A DNA stretch of 64,000 nt from Streptomyces catenulae (GCF_000718015.1 NZ_JODY01000031.1:97529-161528), one strand, 5' to 3'. Shown: positions 33,854-42,165, numbered from the stretch's first letter. Numbers and translations: made by a program. Notes: generated by a model from the letters alone, not told the origin.

Positions 33854-34708
33854 GTGCGCATCGATCTGCACACCCACTCCACCGCGTCCGACGGTACGGA
33901 CACCCCCGCCGAGCTGGTCGCGGGCGCCGCCGCCCGCGGGCTGGACGTCGTCGCGCTGACCGACCACGACACCGTCGCCGGGCACGCCGCGGCGCGCGCC
34001 GCGCTGCCCGCCGGGCTGACGCTGGTCACCGGCGCGGAGCTGTCCTGCCGGATCGCGGGCACCGGGCTGCACCTGCTCGCCTACCTCTTCGACCCGGAGG
34101 AGCCCGCCTTCGCCCGCGAGCGGGAACTGCTCCGCGACGACCGGGTGCCGCGCGCGCAGGGCATGGTCGCCAAGCTCCGGGAGCTGGGCGTCCCGATCAC
34201 CTGGGAGCAGGTCGCCGCCATCGCCGGTGACGGCGCCGTGGGGCGGCCGCACGTGGCCACCGCCATGGTCGACCTGGGCGTCGTGCCCACCGTCTCCGAC
34301 GCGTTCACCGCACAGTGGCTGGCCAACGACGGCCGCGCGTACGTCGACAAGCACGAGCTGGACCCGTTCGCGGCGCTCCGGCTGGTCAAGGGCGCGGGCG
34401 GCGTCGCCGTCGTCGCGCACCCCGCCGCCGTCAAGCGCGGCGCCTGTGTGCCGGAGAGCGCCCTCGTCGAGCTGGCCGCGGCCGGTCTCGACGGCATCGA
34501 GGTCGATCACATGGACCACGATGCGCCGACCCGCGCCCGGCTGCGCGGTCTCGCCGCCGAGCTGGGGCTGCTGACCACCGGCTCCAGCGACTACCACGGC
34601 CACCGCAAGAGCTGTGAGCTGGGCGAATACACCACCGACCCGGAGATCTACGGCGAGATCGTGCGCCGGGCCACCGGCGCCTTCCCCGTCCCCGGCGCGG
34701 GCGGCTGA
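33854..34708 (+). CDS. PHP-domain phosphoesterase
   Basis: Metal-dependent phosphoesterase of 284 aa. The PHP motifs are IDLHTHSTASDG (motif I), ALTDHDTVAGH (II), ITGAELS-type VTGAELSC (III), VVAHPAAVK and the final GSSDYHG (IV). Small PHP proteins of this size include the 3',5'-nucleoside bisphosphate phosphatase/RNase AM family, the likeliest activity. The GTG start follows GGGGGAG by about 10 nt. A TATCCT hexamer lies 90 nt upstream. Confidence 0.85.
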   Translation: MRIDLHTHSTASDGTDTPAELVAGAAARGLDVVALTDHDTVAGHAAARAALPAGLTLVTGAELSCRIAGTGLHLLAYLFDPEEPAFARERELLRDDRVPRAQGMVAKLRELGVPITWEQVAAIAGDGAVGRPHVATAMVDLGVVPTVSDAFTAQWLANDGRAYVDKHELDPFAALRLVKGAGGVAVVAHPAAVKRGACVPESALVELAAAGLDGIEVDHMDHDAPTRARLRGLAAELGLLTTGSSDYHGHRKSCELGEYTTDPEIYGEIVRRATGAFPVPGAGG

Positions 34709-34836
34709 TCCGTGGCCGCCGGATTCCGGCGGCTCCCCCTCCTTCCGGCGCCCGCGTCCGTGCGGTGCGCCCGCGCGCCGCCGTGCCGGTGCGCATCCCC
34801 CTCCGCTCCACCTCCACCGCAAGGCCACTCATCACC

Positions 34837-35442
34837 GTGTTCGACGTCGCTGCCTTCAGTACTCTCTTCGTCACCCTTTTTGTCATCATGGATCCCCCCG
34901 GGATCACCCCGATCTTCCTCGGGCTGACCGCCGGACGGCCCGCCAAGGTCCAGCGCCGGATGGCCTGGCAGGCGGCGACCGTCGCGTTCTGCGTCATCGC
35001 CGTCTTCGGGCTCTTCGGCCGCCAGATCCTGGGCCGGCTGCACATCAGCACGCCCGCCCTGATGATCGCGGGCGGTCTGCTCCTGCTGCTGGTCGCGCTG
35101 AACCTGCTCACCGGCAAGTCCGAGGAGCCCACCCAGACCAAGGACGTCAACGTCGCGCTGGTCCCGCTGGGCATGCCGCTGCTGGCCGGGCCCGGCGCGA
35201 TCGTGTCGGTGATCCTCGCCGTCCAGCACGCCCACGGCTTCACCGCGCAGCTGTCGGTGTGGACCGCCATCGTCGCGATCCACGTCGTCCTCTACCTGGC
35301 GATGCGGTTCTCGCTGCTGATCATCCGCGTCATCAAGGACGGCGGTGTGGTGCTGGTGACCCGGCTCGCCGGAATGATGCTCTCCGCGCTCGCCGTGCAG
35401 CAGATCATCAACGGCGTCACCCAGGTCGTCCAGGGCGCCTGA
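34837..35442 (+). CDS. MarC-family integral membrane protein
   Basis: Protein of 201 aa with six hydrophobic helices and the MarC/UPF0056 signature: FVIMDPPGITPIFLGLTAG in the first loop and the repeat-related LVPLGMPLLAGPGAI in the middle. The family was once linked to multiple antibiotic resistance, but that has been withdrawn; the transported substrate is unknown. The GTG start (VFDVAAFSTLFVTLF) was chosen to fit the family N-terminus; upstream in-frame residues are basic and unlike the family. Confidence 0.87.
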   Translation: MFDVAAFSTLFVTLFVIMDPPGITPIFLGLTAGRPAKVQRRMAWQAATVAFCVIAVFGLFGRQILGRLHISTPALMIAGGLLLLLVALNLLTGKSEEPTQTKDVNVALVPLGMPLLAGPGAIVSVILAVQHAHGFTAQLSVWTAIVAIHVVLYLAMRFSLLIIRVIKDGGVVLVTRLAGMMLSALAVQQIINGVTQVVQGA

Positions 35443-35460
35443 CCGGCGCCGGACACAGTC

Positions 35461-35493
35461 GCGCCCCCGTACGGCACTTCCGTACGGGGGCGC
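35461..35493. terminator. Convergent terminator marC / 51-aa gene
   Basis: Perfect 14-bp repeat GCGCCCCCGTACGG / CCGTACGGGGGCGC with a 5-nt loop. Confidence 0.82.
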
Positions 35494-35527
35494 ATCCGCG
35501 TGCGTACCGCGCGGGGCGGCGTCGGTG

Positions 35528-35683
35528 TTACCGGGCGGCGACGGTGTCGGCCGGGCGGATGTAGATGCGCTGGCCGATTGCGGCGGCCTGCTGCACGATC
35601 CGGTTGACGGAGGCGGCGTCCACGACGGTGCTGTCCACGGCGGTGCCGTCGACATCGTCCAGGCGCATGATCTCGAAGCGCAT
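35528..35683 (-). CDS. 51-aa conserved small protein
   Basis: Small protein of 51 aa, MRFEIMRLDDVDGTAVDST to RIYIRPADTVAAR, ending in TAA, a rare stop in this GC context. GGGAAG lies 5 nt before the ATG. The sequence reads beta-strand, acidic turn, helix (ASVNRIVQQAAAIGQRI), beta-strand, a compact fold without cysteines. I recall near-identical small proteins in other Streptomyces but no function. The upstream region carries a SigR-like promoter and a strikingly AT-rich patch. Confidence 0.75.
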   Translation of the reverse strand: MRFEIMRLDDVDGTAVDSTVVDAASVNRIVQQAAAIGQRIYIRPADTVAAR

Positions 35684-35766
35684 ACGGCTTCCCTTCGTCT
35701 GATCCTCCTGCAGGAGAACTGATGGATGGCGAGCGCGGGCGTCGCTGCCCGGGCTTCTACGGGTCC

Positions 35767-35794
35767 AACGTCCTGGCCCCCTGCAAACATTCCC
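35767..35794 (-). promoter_or_regulatory. SigR/ECF-like promoter before 51-aa gene
   Basis: On the minus strand GGGAAT (35794-35789), a 19-bp spacer and GTT (35769-35767) fit the SigR consensus. Transcription would start near 35760, about 75 nt before the ATG. Immediately upstream (35795-35835) lies an AT-rich patch with the palindrome GAAAATTTTC. Confidence 0.5.
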
Positions 35795-35951
35795 TACGCT
35801 AAGGAAAATTTTCGATGGTCTAAGTATTTGCAGGTGAGGAGGGGATTACGGGCCCGGCCGGAACACCCCGGATGCCCGTCGCGAACGGTGGTGGCCTGCT
35901 ACGCCACGGAGCACCACGCGCCGCCACCGGGCCCGCGCCCCGGCGGTCGGC

Positions 35952-36803
35952 TCAGTGCTCGGCCCAGAAGGCGGCCAGCGCGGCGGCGGTCTCCCGGGGG
36001 CGCTCCGCGTTGGGGGAGTGCTCCGCGCCCTCGACGACCGTGCGGCGGGCGGCCAGCCGCACCGCCATCTTGTCGATCAGCGGCACCGGCCAGGCGTAGT
36101 CCACCGTGCCGGACACCAGATGCTTGGGCAGCGGCACCGCGGCCAGCTCGTCGACCCGGTCCGGCTCCTCCAGCATCTGCCGCCCGGTGGCGATCAACTG
36201 CTCCGGGACGGTCGCCAGCCAGCGGCGCCGCAGGAACTCCCCGACCTCCGACGGCGTCCCGGCGTCCGCCGCCTCCGGCGGGTCCATCGCCCGCATCGCC
36301 TGCCAGACCGCCGCCATGTCCAGCGAACCGAGCGCGTCGATCAGCATCCGGACGCGGGTCTGCTGCGCCGGGTCGATGGCCGCCGGACCGGAGCTGAGCA
36401 CCGTCAGCGAACGGAACGGCGCCGGATCGGTCAGCACCGCCGCCCGGCTCACCAGCCCCCCGCAGGAGTGCCCCAGCAGATGCACCCGGCCGCCCAGCGC
36501 CCGGGCCTGCGCCAGTACGTCCTGCGCCAGCGCGCCCTGCCCGTAGGCGGCGAGGTCGCGGGGGCCGGGGGACTCGTACTGTCCGCGGCCGTCCACCGCC
36601 ACCGCCCGGAACCCGGCCGTGGCGAGCGGCGCGAGCAGCGCGATGAAGTCCTCCTTGCTGCCGGTGAACCCCGGGACCAGCAGCGCCGTGCCGAGCGGCG
36701 TCCGCTCCGGCCGGGCGTCGTGTACGGCGAACTCCCCGCGCGCGGTGACGAGGCGGTACGCGCTGGCGCACGGGGGGAGCGAGAGTGTCGGCGGCCTGCT
36801 CAT
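35952..36803 (-). CDS. Alpha/beta-hydrolase
   Basis: Hydrolase of 283 aa. The oxyanion region is LLVPGFTGSKEDF, the nucleophile elbow GHSCGG (Ser near 118), the acid is probably the Asp in VSGTVDYAWP, and the His is in VVEGAEHSPNAERP. Thus a full Ser-Asp-His triad. The family includes esterases, lactonases and haloperoxidase-like proteins, and the substrate cannot be told. TAGCCT on the minus strand (36815-36810) ends 6 nt before the ATG and there is no Shine-Dalgarno: probably leaderless. Confidence 0.82.
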   Translation of the reverse strand: MSRPPTLSLPPCASAYRLVTARGEFAVHDARPERTPLGTALLVPGFTGSKEDFIALLAPLATAGFRAVAVDGRGQYESPGPRDLAAYGQGALAQDVLAQARALGGRVHLLGHSCGGLVSRAAVLTDPAPFRSLTVLSSGPAAIDPAQQTRVRMLIDALGSLDMAAVWQAMRAMDPPEAADAGTPSEVGEFLRRRWLATVPEQLIATGRQMLEEPDRVDELAAVPLPKHLVSGTVDYAWPVPLIDKMAVRLAARRTVVEGAEHSPNAERPRETAAALAAFWAEH

Positions 36804-36914
36804 GATCCGAGGCTATCCGCCCGTGACGGGGACACCGCAGCGCACCGGCGCCCGAGGTCCGGCGTTCGCCCGGTGGGCGGGGCCGCGGCGGGCGGACGCC
36901 GGACCCCGGACACG

Positions 36915-36957
36915 CCGACGGCCCGCCCCCGCCGCAGGGGCGGGAACGGGCCGTCGG
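36915..36957 (-). terminator. Terminator after DEAD-box helicase gene
   Basis: CCGACGGCCCG / CGGGCCGTCGG (11 bp), a 2x2 internal loop, then CCCGCC / GGCGGG around a 5-nt loop. It lies 14 nt beyond the stop. Confidence 0.8.
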
Positions 36958-36970
36958 ACGGATGCTGCGC

Positions 36971-39022
36971 TCAGCTCTCCGGCGTCGCCTCGGCGGCCGG
37001 GGCCTTCGCACGGGTGCGGCGGCGGACCGGCTTCGCGGGCGCCTCGGCCGCCTCCGCGGACTCGGTGGCCTTGACCGCCGCGGTCTTGCGGACGCGCTTC
37101 GGCTTCGCCGGGGCCTCCTCGGCGGCGGCCTCCGGCGCGACGGCCTTGGCGGCGGTCTTGCGGACGCGCTTCGGCTTCGCCGGGGCCTCCACGCCCTCGG
37201 CGCTCTCCACGGCCTCCGCCGCCTTCGCCGCCGCGGTCTTCCGCGTGCGCTTCGGCTTGGCGGGCGCCTCGACGGTCTCCGCGGTCTCCACGGCCTCGGC
37301 CGCGGCGGTCTTGCGGACGCGCTTCGGCTTGGCCGGGGCCTCCTCGGCGACCGGCGCCACGGACGCCTCGACGGTCTCCGCCACGGCCTGCGCCTCGGCG
37401 GGCTTGGCGGCCCGCGTCCGGCGACGGCGCGGCTTCGCCGGGGCGGCCTCCGCCTCCTCGGCGACGGGCGCGACGGGCTGCGCCTCCGCGACCGGCGTCA
37501 CGGCCTCGGCCGGGCGGCTGCCCGAACGGGTCCGGCGACGGCGGCGCGGCTGCCGGGGCCCGGTGGCCTCGGCCGCGATGTCCTCCGCGGCGTCCGGCGC
37601 GGCCTCCGCCTGCGGGGCCGCGGAGCCGTCGACGGCCGCGCCGCCACGGGTACGCCGCCGCTGCCGGGGCGTACGGGTGCGCTGCGGGCGCTCGGTGACC
37701 GCCGGGGCCTGACCACGACCGCCGCGACCGCCGCGACCGCCGGTCTCACCGAGGTCCTCGACCTCCTCGGCGGCGAGCCCGGCGCGGGTGCGCTCCGAAC
37801 GCGGCAGCACGCCCTTGGTGCCCGCCGGGATGTGCAGCTGCTCGTAGAGGTGCGGGGAGGTGGAGTACGTCTCCTCCGGCTCGTCGAACGGCAGGTCCAG
37901 CGCCTTGTTGATCAGCTTCCAGCGCGGGATGTCGTCCCAGTCGACGAGGGTGACCGCGGTGCCCTTGGCGCCCGCGCGACCGGTGCGGCCGATGCGGTGC
38001 AGATAGGTCTTCTCGTCCTCGGGGGACTGGTAGTTGATGACGTGCGTCACGCCCTCGACGTCGATACCGCGGGCGGCGACGTCGGTGCAGACCAGGACGT
38101 CGACCTTGCCGTTGCGGAAGGCGCGCAGCGCCTGCTCACGGGCGCCCTGACCGAGGTCGCCGTGGACCGCGCCGGACGCGAAACCGCGCCGTGCGAGCTG
38201 GTCGGCGATGTCGGCGGCGGTCCGCTTCGTACGGCAGAACACCATCGCCAGACCCCGGCCCTCGGCCTGGAGGATCCGCGCGACCATCTCCGGCTTGTCC
38301 AGGGAGTGCGCCCGGAAGACGTGCTGGGTGGTGTTGGCGACGGTCTGGCCCTCGTCGTCCGGCGCGGTGGCGCGGATGTGCGTGGGCTGCGACATGTAGC
38401 GGCGCGCCAGCGAGATGACCTGGCCGGGCATGGTGGCCGAGAACAGCATGGTCTGCCGCTTGACCGGCAGCAGCTGGATGATCCGCTCGACGTCCGGCAG
38501 GAAGCCGAGGTCCAGCATCTCGTCGGCCTCGTCCAGCACCAGGCTGCGGACCTTCGAGAGGTCGAGCTTGCGCTGACCGGCCAGGTCGAGGAGGCGGCCC
38601 GGGGTGCCGACGACGACGTCGACGCCCTTCTGCAACGCCTCGACCTGCGGCTCGTACGCCCGGCCGCCGTAGATCGCGAGGACCCGGACGTTCCGCACCT
38701 TGCCGGCGGTGAGCAGGTCGTTGGTGACCTGCTGGCACAGCTCGCGGGTGGGGACGACGACGAGCGCCTGCGGCGCCTCGGTCAGCTGCTCGGGGGTGGC
38801 CCGGCCCGCCTCGACGTCGGCGGGGACGGTGACCCGCTCCAGCAGCGGCAGGCCGAAGCCCAGCGTCTTACCGGTGCCGGTCTTCGCCTGACCGATGACG
38901 TCGCTGCCGGAGAGGGCGACGGGGAGCGTCAGCTCCTGGATGGGAAAGGGGGAAATGATGCCGACGGCTTCGAGGGCCTCGGCGGTCTCGGGGAAAATCC
39001 CGAGCTCTCGGAACGTAGACAG
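36971..39022 (-). CDS. rhlE: DEAD-box RNA helicase with repetitive basic tail
   Basis: Helicase of about 683 aa. Motifs in order: Q-motif (FPIQELTLP), I (AKTGTGKT), Ia (PTRELCQQ), II (VLDEADEML), III (SATMP), V (TDVAARGID), VI (HRIGRTGRAG); the core ends near residue 430. The C-terminal 250 residues are disordered and basic, with four APAKPKRVRKTAA-like units spaced 24-27 residues (nt 37080-37400), resembling histone-H1-like tails that bind RNA or DNA. The expected start STFRELG is preceded by ATT-CTG, with no ATG, GTG or TTG nearby; CTG at 39022 with AGAGG 8 nt upstream is proposed. It is the counterpart of Rv3211 by context. Confidence 0.88.
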   Translation of the reverse strand: MSTFRELGIFPETAEALEAVGIISPFPIQELTLPVALSGSDVIGQAKTGTGKTLGFGLPLLERVTVPADVEAGRATPEQLTEAPQALVVVPTRELCQQVTNDLLTAGKVRNVRVLAIYGGRAYEPQVEALQKGVDVVVGTPGRLLDLAGQRKLDLSKVRSLVLDEADEMLDLGFLPDVERIIQLLPVKRQTMLFSATMPGQVISLARRYMSQPTHIRATAPDDEGQTVANTTQHVFRAHSLDKPEMVARILQAEGRGLAMVFCRTKRTAADIADQLARRGFASGAVHGDLGQGAREQALRAFRNGKVDVLVCTDVAARGIDVEGVTHVINYQSPEDEKTYLHRIGRTGRAGAKGTAVTLVDWDDIPRWKLINKALDLPFDEPEETYSTSPHLYEQLHIPAGTKGVLPRSERTRAGLAAEEVEDLGETGGRGGRGGRGQAPAVTERPQRTRTPRQRRRTRGGAAVDGSAAPQAEAAPDAAEDIAAEATGPRQPRRRRRTRSGSRPAEAVTPVAEAQPVAPVAEEAEAAPAKPRRRRTRAAKPAEAQAVAETVEASVAPVAEEAPAKPKRVRKTAAAEAVETAETVEAPAKPKRTRKTAAAKAAEAVESAEGVEAPAKPKRVRKTAAKAVAPEAAAEEAPAKPKRVRKTAAVKATESAEAAEAPAKPVRRRTRAKAPAAEATPES
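37080..37400 (-). repeat. AKPKRxRKTAA repeats in helicase tail
   Basis: Four coding repeats of about 72-81 bp, each with the core APAKPKR(V/T)RKTAA, plus degenerate copies on both sides. They encode alternating basic and acidic/alanine segments. Confidence 0.8.
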
Positions 39023-39454
39023 AATCTTGCCTCTTCTGTGAGACGCGGCACGAGGCGGCGAAGGGGGTCGTACCGCGCTTGTACGAGGGGCGTACGGGCC
39101 GGGTTGCAAAGCCGACGGCGCGGGACCACTGCCAACGCTCAGGCACTCCTGCCGCGAGCGGTGTCCCTCCTGCTGATGCGTACGTCGCGTACGCGCCGCG
39201 GGGGAGGGCGGTCGGGTTGGAGCCGATCGGGCCACCGACCGGGCATCCGCATGCGTGGAACGACCCACCGATACTCGGCGGGCGCATTACCACTGTACCC
39301 CGGATGCACCGGGACATCCGAAGGCTTGTCCGGGTGAGAAACGGAACAAGCCGCCCGAGCCGCGGGCCGGGCGCGCTCCCGGCGGTCCCGGAGTGCGCCA
39401 CGGGAGGCGGCGGCCCGGCGCTGCGGGGCCCGTCCGGCGGCTATTGTGCCGGTC
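39023..39454. other. 432-bp divergent intergenic region
   Basis: No gene is supported here. TACAGT on the minus strand (39297-39292) is the best -10 for the helicase and would leave a leader of about 260 nt, long as in many cold-regulated DEAD-box genes. TATTGT at 39442-39447 is the -10 of the ferritin-like gene. GTACGTCGCGTACGC at 39180-39194 is an imperfect dyad. Confidence 0.4.
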
Positions 39455-40192
39455 ATGGAGACGCCAGACACCGCCACCGCCGACGCGCCGGAACCGACCG
39501 GGATCGCCGCCCAGAACTGGCCGGAGGCTTCCGCCGAGCCGCACTACCGCGCCGCCGTGATCGACCTGCTGGGCGCCCTCGCCTACGGCGAGCTGTCCGC
39601 CTTCGAGCGGCTCGCGGAGGACTCGAAGCTCGCGCCGACCATGGACGACAAGGCCGAGCTGGCCAAGATGGCGTCGGCGGAGTTCCACCACTTCGAGCGG
39701 TTGCGGCAGCGCCTCGCCGACATCGAGGCGGAGCCCAACGAGGCGATGGAGCCGTTCGCCGCCGCGCTGGACGAGTTCCACCGCCAGACCGCGCCGTCGG
39801 ACTGGCTGGAGGGCCTGGTCAAGGCGTACGTCGGCGACTCGATCGCCAGTGACTTCTACCGTGAGGTCGCCGCCCGGATCGACACCGACACCCGCGACCT
39901 GGTGCTGACCGTCCTGGACGACACCGGCCACGCGACCTTCGCGGTCGAGAAGGTGCGCGCCGCGATCGAGGCGGACCCGCGGGTCGGCGGGCGGCTGGCG
40001 CTGTGGGCGCGGCGGCTGATGGGTGAGGCGCTGTCGCAGGCGCAGCGGGTGGTCGCCGACCGCGACGCGCTCTCGACGATGCTGGTCGGCGGCGTCGCCG
40101 ACGGCTTCGACCTGGCCGAGGTCGGCCGGATGTTCTCCCGGATCACCGAGGCGCACACCAAGCGGATGGCGGCCCTGGGCCTGGCGGCGTAG
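39455..40192 (+). CDS. Ferritin-like (MiaE-type) diiron-fold protein
   Basis: All-helical protein of 245 aa. Possible diiron ligands are the Glu of AYGELSAFERL, the AEFHHFERL E-x2-H pair, and the later DDTGHATFAVEK in which Asp replaces the usual Glu. It therefore resembles ferritin-like folds such as MiaE, but the metal site may be altered. The ATG lacks a Shine-Dalgarno and TATTGT ends 7 nt before it, so the transcript is probably leaderless. Rv3210c is the mycobacterial counterpart beside the DEAD-box gene. The tRNA-hydroxylase role is not assured. Confidence 0.8.
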   Translation: METPDTATADAPEPTGIAAQNWPEASAEPHYRAAVIDLLGALAYGELSAFERLAEDSKLAPTMDDKAELAKMASAEFHHFERLRQRLADIEAEPNEAMEPFAAALDEFHRQTAPSDWLEGLVKAYVGDSIASDFYREVAARIDTDTRDLVLTVLDDTGHATFAVEKVRAAIEADPRVGGRLALWARRLMGEALSQAQRVVADRDALSTMLVGGVADGFDLAEVGRMFSRITEAHTKRMAALGLAA

Positions 40193-40215
40193 GCGGCGCA
40201 GCGCGGACACGACGA

Positions 40216-40254
40216 CGGCGCGGCCCCGGACCGGATCGGTCCGGGGCCGCGCCG
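40216..40254 (+). terminator. Strong convergent terminator
   Basis: Perfect 18-bp stem (CGGCGCGGCCCCGGACCG with its complement) around a 3-nt loop, 23 nt after the ferritin-like gene and next to the convergent gene ending at 40265. Confidence 0.88.
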
Positions 40255-40264
40255 TTCGCGTGGG

Positions 40265-40534
40265 CTAGGCGGGGGCCGAGCCGTGCAGGGCGCCGGGGGC
40301 CGGGCGGATCAGCACCGACAGGAGTGCGGCGCCGACGGCGACGGCGGCGCCGAGCGTCTGGACGGGGTGGCCGGGGCCGAGGATCGAGTGGGTCAGCAGC
40401 GCGCCGAGGAGGGCGGCGACCGGGCCGGTGGCGAGCGCCAGGGAGCGGACGGGGAACCGTTCCGGCAGGCGGCGGGTGGCGGCGAAGGAGAGCGCGAGAC
40501 CGATCGCGACGGCGCCCAGAGCTTCCCAGATCAT
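40265..40534 (-). CDS. Small membrane protein
   Basis: Protein of 89 aa with three hydrophobic segments (IWEALGAVAIGLALSFAA, ALATGPVAALLGALLTHSIL, TLGAAVAVGAALLSVLI). The ATG at 40534 has GGGAGGG 8 nt upstream; the longer in-frame reading is rejected because its start lacks such a site. Unknown function, probably conserved in Streptomyces. Confidence 0.65.
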   Translation of the reverse strand: MIWEALGAVAIGLALSFAATRRLPERFPVRSLALATGPVAALLGALLTHSILGPGHPVQTLGAAVAVGAALLSVLIRPAPGALHGSAPA

Positions 40535-40744
40535 GCGTGTTCCCTCCCGCGTTACGGCTGACGACCGGACCGACCGGACGAACAAATCGGTCGTAGGCGG
40601 TGGTACCCATCAGCCACGCTCAGCAACCCTCATGGCTCCGTTGTGCCGAACGGGAGGAGAGCGGAAGCGGAAGGGGAACCGGAGGGCCCGGAAGGCGGGG
40701 GAGGGGGCGGCCCGGACCGCCCGGACCCGCCCCGGGGAACGCCG

Positions 40745-40776
40745 ACGGCGGCCGGGATCGTGATCCCGGCCGCCGT
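40745..40776 (-). terminator. Terminator after DUF3107 gene
   Basis: ACGGCGGCCGGGATC-GT-GATCCCGGCCGCCGT is a perfect 15-bp repeat beginning 37 nt beyond the stop; the two-base gap means the top pairs open to form the loop. Confidence 0.78.
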
Positions 40777-40813
40777 GGACGGTTGCCTCGGGCGCCGGTG
40801 CGGCGCCCAGAGG

Positions 40814-41041
40814 TCAGAGCGCGCCGAAGCCGACCTTGCGGACCGACTGCTCGCCGATCTCCACATAGGCGAGCCGGTCCGACGGGACCAGGACCTTGCG
40901 GCCGTGCTCGTCCACCAGGCTCAGCAGCGGCGACTTGCCGCTCAGGGCGTCGCCGACGGCGCCCTCCACCTCCTCGGCAGACTGCGCGCTCTCGAGAACG
41001 ATCTCGCGGGGCGCGTGCTGCACGCCGATCTTGACCTCCAC
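40814..41041 (-). CDS. DUF3107 small protein
   Basis: Protein of 75 aa (VEVKIGVQHAPREIVLES), a beta-alpha-beta-beta unit typical of this actinobacterial family, found next to the TetR and ferritin-like genes here and in mycobacteria. The GTG start follows GGAGGG. TAATGT on the minus strand (41107-41102) is a plausible -10. Function unknown. Confidence 0.85.
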   Translation of the reverse strand: MEVKIGVQHAPREIVLESAQSAEEVEGAVGDALSGKSPLLSLVDEHGRKVLVPSDRLAYVEIGEQSVRKVGFGAL

Positions 41042-41159
41042 GGCTGATGTCCCTCCGACGGTCAGTTGGGTGCGCGGCCGTCCGCGCCGTACGCAGCACA
41101 CATTAGCCCGGTGCGGGAACGTGCAGGGCGCCCCCGGGGCACGCCGGGAGCGAACACGG

Positions 41160-41801
41160 TCAGTGGGAATCGATGCCGTGCAGCGGGAAACCCGCGATGC
41201 CCTTCCACGCGAGGGAGGTCAGCAGGCCCACCGCGGTGTCCCGCGGGACCTTGCTGTCGGCCGCCAGCCAGTAGCGCGCCACCACCTGCGAGACGCCGCC
41301 CAGACCCACGGCGAGCAGCATCGACTCGTCGCGCGAGAGACCGGTGTCCTCCGCGATCACCTCGCAGATCGCCTCGGCGCACTCCAGCGAGACCTTGTCG
41401 ACCCGCTCGCGGACCGCCGGTTCGTTGGTCAGGTCCGACTCGAAGACCAGCCGGAACGCGCCGCCCGGGTCCTCGACGTAGGCGAAGTAGGCGTCCATCG
41501 TCGCCGCGACGCGCTGCTTGTTGTCGGTCGTCGACGCCAGCGCGGTGCGCACGGAGTGCAGCAGCGCCTCGCAGTGCTGGTCGAGGAGGGCGAGGTAGAG
41601 GTCGAGTTTGCCCGGGAAGTGCTGGTAGAGCACCGGCTTGCTGACGCCTGCCCGCTCGGCGATGTCGTCCATCGCCGCGGAGTGGTAGCCCTGCGCGACG
41701 AACACTTCCTGTGCCGCACCCAGAAGCTGGTTGCGCCGTGCTCGGCGCGGCAGGCGTGTGCCCCGCGGGCGAGCCGCCTCGGTCTGCTCGATGGCGCTCA
41801 C
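41160..41801 (-). CDS. TetR-family transcriptional regulator
   Basis: Regulator of 213 aa. The N-terminal helix-turn-helix spans about 18-65 (RRNQLLGAAQEVFVAQGYHSAAMDDIAERAGVSKPVLYQHFPGKLDLYL), with ligand/dimer domain after. The GTG start follows GGGAGGCAGC; upstream residues are not needed. A perfect 15-bp palindrome lies 22 bp upstream (41823-41837), so self-repression is likely. The Rv3208 counterpart keeps the same neighbours, making this one of the few TetR regulators with conserved position. Ligand unknown. Confidence 0.9.
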   Translation of the reverse strand: MSAIEQTEAARPRGTRLPRRARRNQLLGAAQEVFVAQGYHSAAMDDIAERAGVSKPVLYQHFPGKLDLYLALLDQHCEALLHSVRTALASTTDNKQRVAATMDAYFAYVEDPGGAFRLVFESDLTNEPAVRERVDKVSLECAEAICEVIAEDTGLSRDESMLLAVGLGGVSQVVARYWLAADSKVPRDTAVGLLTSLAWKGIAGFPLHGIDSH

Positions 41802-41822
41802 GCTGCCTCCCAGAAGTCGTTC

Positions 41823-41837
41823 CGTACGCGGCGTACG
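41823..41837. promoter_or_regulatory. Palindromic operator of TetR gene
   Basis: CGTACGC-G-GCGTACG is a perfect 15-bp dyad 22 bp before the GTG at 41801, where the TetR promoter must lie. It is a probable autoregulatory site. Confidence 0.55.
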
Positions 41838-41949
41838 CAAGGTGGCACACCGCGCCCGCCATCGTACTTTTGGGTAACCGGGCTGTGGGCGGTCGGAGCT
41901 GAGAAAATCCGGTCCGCACCCTTGTGGGAAGGTGACATAACACCCCAGG

Positions 41950-42165
41950 TCATCGGTATTCGTCTTCGTTGATTTCCACGACGCGGGACTGTTCGGCGCG
42001 GTCCGCCTCGTTCGCGGCGTCGAGGTCGGTGCCGGACAGTGTCTCGTCGCGGTGGGGCGCGACGTCCGCGTGCTGTTCCTGGGCGTCGGCCTCCGGCGCC
42101 TCGTCGGGGACGGCGGTGCCGTTCTCGTCGTCGAAGGTGTCCGGGTCGCTCGGATCGACCGGCAT
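41950..42165 (-). CDS. Small acidic protein
   Basis: Highly acidic protein of 71 aa (MPVDPSDPDTFDDENGTAV to VVEINEDEYR) with about one third Asp/Glu and no hydrophobic core, so probably disordered. The ATG has GGGAG 6 nt upstream. It lies downstream of the divergent hydrolase promoter and in line with the TetR gene. Unknown function. Confidence 0.65.
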   Translation of the reverse strand: MPVDPSDPDTFDDENGTAVPDEAPEADAQEQHADVAPHRDETLSGTDLDAANEADRAEQSRVVEINEDEYR

